Source of the DNA: Gracilimonas sp034520725
Lineage (GTDB): Bacteria > Bacteroidota > Rhodothermia > Balneolales > Balneolaceae
Assembly: GCA_034520725.1 (NCBI GenBank)
Contig: JAXHNH010000001.1
Coordinates: forward strand, 62,001-126,000
DNA length: 64,000 bases
Reading direction: 5' to 3'
The translations under genes and the position numbers were made by a program. Shown here piece by piece: positions 62,254 to 64,000 of this stretch. Within the stretch, counting starts at the first letter, position 1. Every line of letters begins with the position of its first letter. A model generated the notes under the pieces. That model was not told where the DNA came from, ran no database searches, and was given only the letters and a program-made list of their open reading frames with translations.

Positions 62254-64000
62254 ATGAGCAACAACGACAAATCCCGGATACCAAAGTTTTATAAATACAG
62301 TGTTGAAAACAGGCTGGATATTCTCAGAGAAAATGAGATCCTGAGTCAGGAAGATTATATTGCCCTGCGCGAGCAAATGCATTTACTTACGCAGGATGAT
62401 GCCGACAAGATGATCGAAAACGTGATCGGTGTGTTTGGTCTGCCAATGGGATTGGGGCTCAACTTTTTGATCAACAATAAGCCGTACATCGTGCCGATGG
62501 TTGTTGAGGAGCCGTCTATTCTGGCTGCTGTCAGTTCTGCCGCCAAGGTTGTAAGAAATGCGGGTGGATTTGAGGTTGAATCTGATGCCCCGATCCTTAT
62601 CGGACAGATCCAACTGGTGGATGTACGTCACCCCATGAAAGTTCGCCATACCATTCTTCAGGAAAAAAAGGAGATCCTGAATCTGGCCAACAGCCTTCAT
62701 CCGAATATGGTTAAACGCGGTGGCGGTGCCGTAGATCTGGAAGTAATGATCCATCAGCAGGACCGGCATCCGGGAAGCATGGTTGTGGTTCATTTACTGG
62801 TAGATACGCGAGACGCCATGGGAGCAAACCTTGTGAACAGTATGTGTGAAGGAGTTGCACCTCTTATTGAGAAGATGTCAGGCTCCAAAGTCTATCTGCG
62901 AATTTTATCTAATCTGACTGACCGTGCTATGGTTCGGGCAAAATGTGAGATCCCAACTGAGTACCTTAATTTCAATGATTCATCAGGCAGTGAGGTTCGT
63001 GATGGTATCATTCGGGCTGCAGAATTTGCGGCTATCGACCCATATCGTGCTTCAACACACAATAAAGGCATCATGAACGGGATCGATCCGCTTGCCATTG
63101 CTACCGGTAATGACTGGAGAGCTATTGAAGCAGCGGCTCATGCTTATGCATCCAGAAGTGGGAGATACACTTCACTGACCAACTGGTTCAAAAACGATAA
63201 AGGAGACCTTGTTGGTACCATTGATATTCCACTGAAGGTGGGAACCGTAGGGGGGTCACTCAAATCCAACAAAGCCGTAGGCATAGCTCATCGAATTTTG
63301 GGTATTGAATCTGCCACTGAATTGGCAGAAGTGATGGGTGCTGTAGGGCTGGCACAAAACTTCTCTGCTTTACGGTCTTTGGGAACTGAAGGTATTCAGC
63401 GTGGTCACATGACCTTGCATGCCAGAAGTGTGGCCAGTACAGCCGGCGCCCCTGCTGATCTATTTGAGGAAGTACTTGAACGGTTGGTTGAAAGTGGTGA
63501 GATCAAGGTTTGGAAAGCCAAGGAGATCATAGAGGATCTTCAAAAAGAGAAGATGATCGGAGCAGTTTCTGCACCTGCTAAGGACGAAGACAAGGATATG
63601 TCTTTTGGATTCGGTAAGATCATACTGACCGGTGAGCACTCTGTGGTTCACGGAACCCATGCGGTAGCAGCACCAATCACCCTAAAAATGAAAGCGAAGG
63701 TCTGGGATCATGACAAAGGAGTAAGGTTATTGATCCCAAGGTGGGGAGTAGAACAAACCATAGAGTTTGGCGCTGATCACAAATATTCCATTTACAAGTC
63801 GCTTGAAATGATCCTGGATCACCTGGACCTGCGTGAAAAAAGCATGAATATCGAAGTATTCCCGGAAGTACCGCGCGCTATGGGTATGGGCGGATCGGCA
63901 GCGCTAGCTGTGGCCATCATTCGTGCCTTGAATGAACATTTTGATCTCGGTTTGGGAGACGATGATGTGCGGCAGCTTTCATTTCAATCTGAGGATATCG
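62254..64000 (+). CDS. HMG-CoA reductase (class II) fused to a mevalonate-kinase-like GHMP domain, truncated by the window end
   Basis: The frame opens at ATG 62254 and is uninterrupted to 64000 (582 codons seen). Residues 1 to about 430 are a class II HMG-CoA reductase: ENVIGVFGLPMG, VVEEPSILAAVS (catalytic Glu), DAMGANLVN (catalytic Asp) and GHMTLHAR (catalytic His). From about residue 450 a GHMP kinase begins with GKIILTGEHSVVHG and continues with MGMGGSAALAVAIIRAL, the mevalonate kinase pattern. One polypeptide would therefore make and phosphorylate mevalonate. The C-terminus lies beyond the window. Confidence 0.92.
   Translation, partial: MSNNDKSRIPKFYKYSVENRLDILRENEILSQEDYIALREQMHLLTQDDADKMIENVIGVFGLPMGLGLNFLINNKPYIVPMVVEEPSILAAVSSAAKVVRNAGGFEVESDAPILIGQIQLVDVRHPMKVRHTILQEKKEILNLANSLHPNMVKRGGGAVDLEVMIHQQDRHPGSMVVVHLLVDTRDAMGANLVNSMCEGVAPLIEKMSGSKVYLRILSNLTDRAMVRAKCEIPTEYLNFNDSSGSEVRDGIIRAAEFAAIDPYRASTHNKGIMNGIDPLAIATGNDWRAIEAAAHAYASRSGRYTSLTNWFKNDKGDLVGTIDIPLKVGTVGGSLKSNKAVGIAHRILGIESATELAEVMGAVGLAQNFSALRSLGTEGIQRGHMTLHARSVASTAGAPADLFEEVLERLVESGEIKVWKAKEIIEDLQKEKMIGAVSAPAKDEDKDMSFGFGKIILTGEHSVVHGTHAVAAPITLKMKAKVWDHDKGVRLLIPRWGVEQTIEFGADHKYSIYKSLEMILDHLDLREKSMNIEVFPEVPRAMGMGGSAALAVAIIRALNEHFDLGLGDDDVRQLSFQSEDI

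Noticed and set aside
1..64000. CRISPR array, tRNA, rRNA, insertion sequence, integrase or prophage genes
   Set aside because: No regularly spaced repeats, no tRNA-like cloverleaf, and no transposase or integrase motif was seen on either strand.

Overview
The window looks like chromosomal DNA of an aerobic, facultatively denitrifying member of the Bacteroidota/Rhodothermota/Balneolota group, most likely a Balneolaceae-type organism. The evidence is an alternative complex III (ActABCDEF) followed directly by a type A2 caa3 oxidase, an arrangement known from Rhodothermus; a clade II, Sec/lipoprotein-type nitrous oxide reductase; a mevalonate pathway whose HMG-CoA reductase is fused to a GHMP kinase; and several TAnnTTTG promoter elements. 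The taxonomic call is inference from gene content. I saw no rRNA, tRNA, IS element, prophage or CRISPR array.

Layout. 1-7.0 kb (+): end of a cyclophilin, two acyl-CoA dehydrogenases (the second glutaryl-CoA dehydrogenase), DinB, an alpha/beta hydrolase lacking its nucleophile, a BatA/BatB-like VWA protein, a cupin and a HAD phosphatase. 7.1-11.4 kb (-): a 1122-residue coiled-coil membrane protein and an MBL-fold hydrolase. 11.5-24.6 kb (-): one long respiratory operon, actA-B-C-D-E-F, a small membrane protein, SCO, cox2, cox1, cox3, cox4, ending in a hairpin terminator. 24.9-27.8 kb: DUF420, TauE/SafE and a ligand-less Nramp relative. 28.1-34.9 kb (+): an anaerobic/nitrosative block (HemN, Rrf2, Ric/ScdA, an uncharacterised Cys-containing 605-residue protein, and three membrane proteins with heme-copper-oxidase-like His motifs). 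35.0-37.7 kb (-): stress genes (DUF302, Dps, OsmC, thioredoxin) and a Crp/Fnr regulator. 37.9-44.4 kb (+): the nos cluster (cytochrome c, nosZ, membrane protein, nosL, nosD, nosF, nosY). 44.5-48.2 kb (-): an OprC/NosA-like copper receptor with a Met/His lipoprotein and a His/Cys-rich protein. 48.3-55.7 kb: cytochrome c'-like protein, an RND efflux operon and its divergent TetR regulator with two matching palindromes. 55.8-59.9 kb: SDR, heme A synthase, lipoate ligase and small proteins. 60.0-64.0 kb (+): mevalonate pathway genes, the last running off the window.

The genes form a coherent respiratory picture. ActABCDEF oxidises quinol and passes electrons through c-type domains to the caa3 oxidase; heme A synthase and SCO mature that oxidase. 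When oxygen is short, HemN makes heme, Ric repairs Fe-S centres and NosZ reduces N2O, with copper probably supplied through the adjacent TonB-dependent receptor.

The most striking anomaly is that seven genes (cox4, cox1, cox2, actE, osmC, nosL, nosY) have reading frames broken at nine places. Every break is restored by removing a single base, and each restored product is full length and family-like. No shared slippery motif is visible, so insertion-type sequence error is the simplest explanation; recoding and real decay remain testable alternatives.
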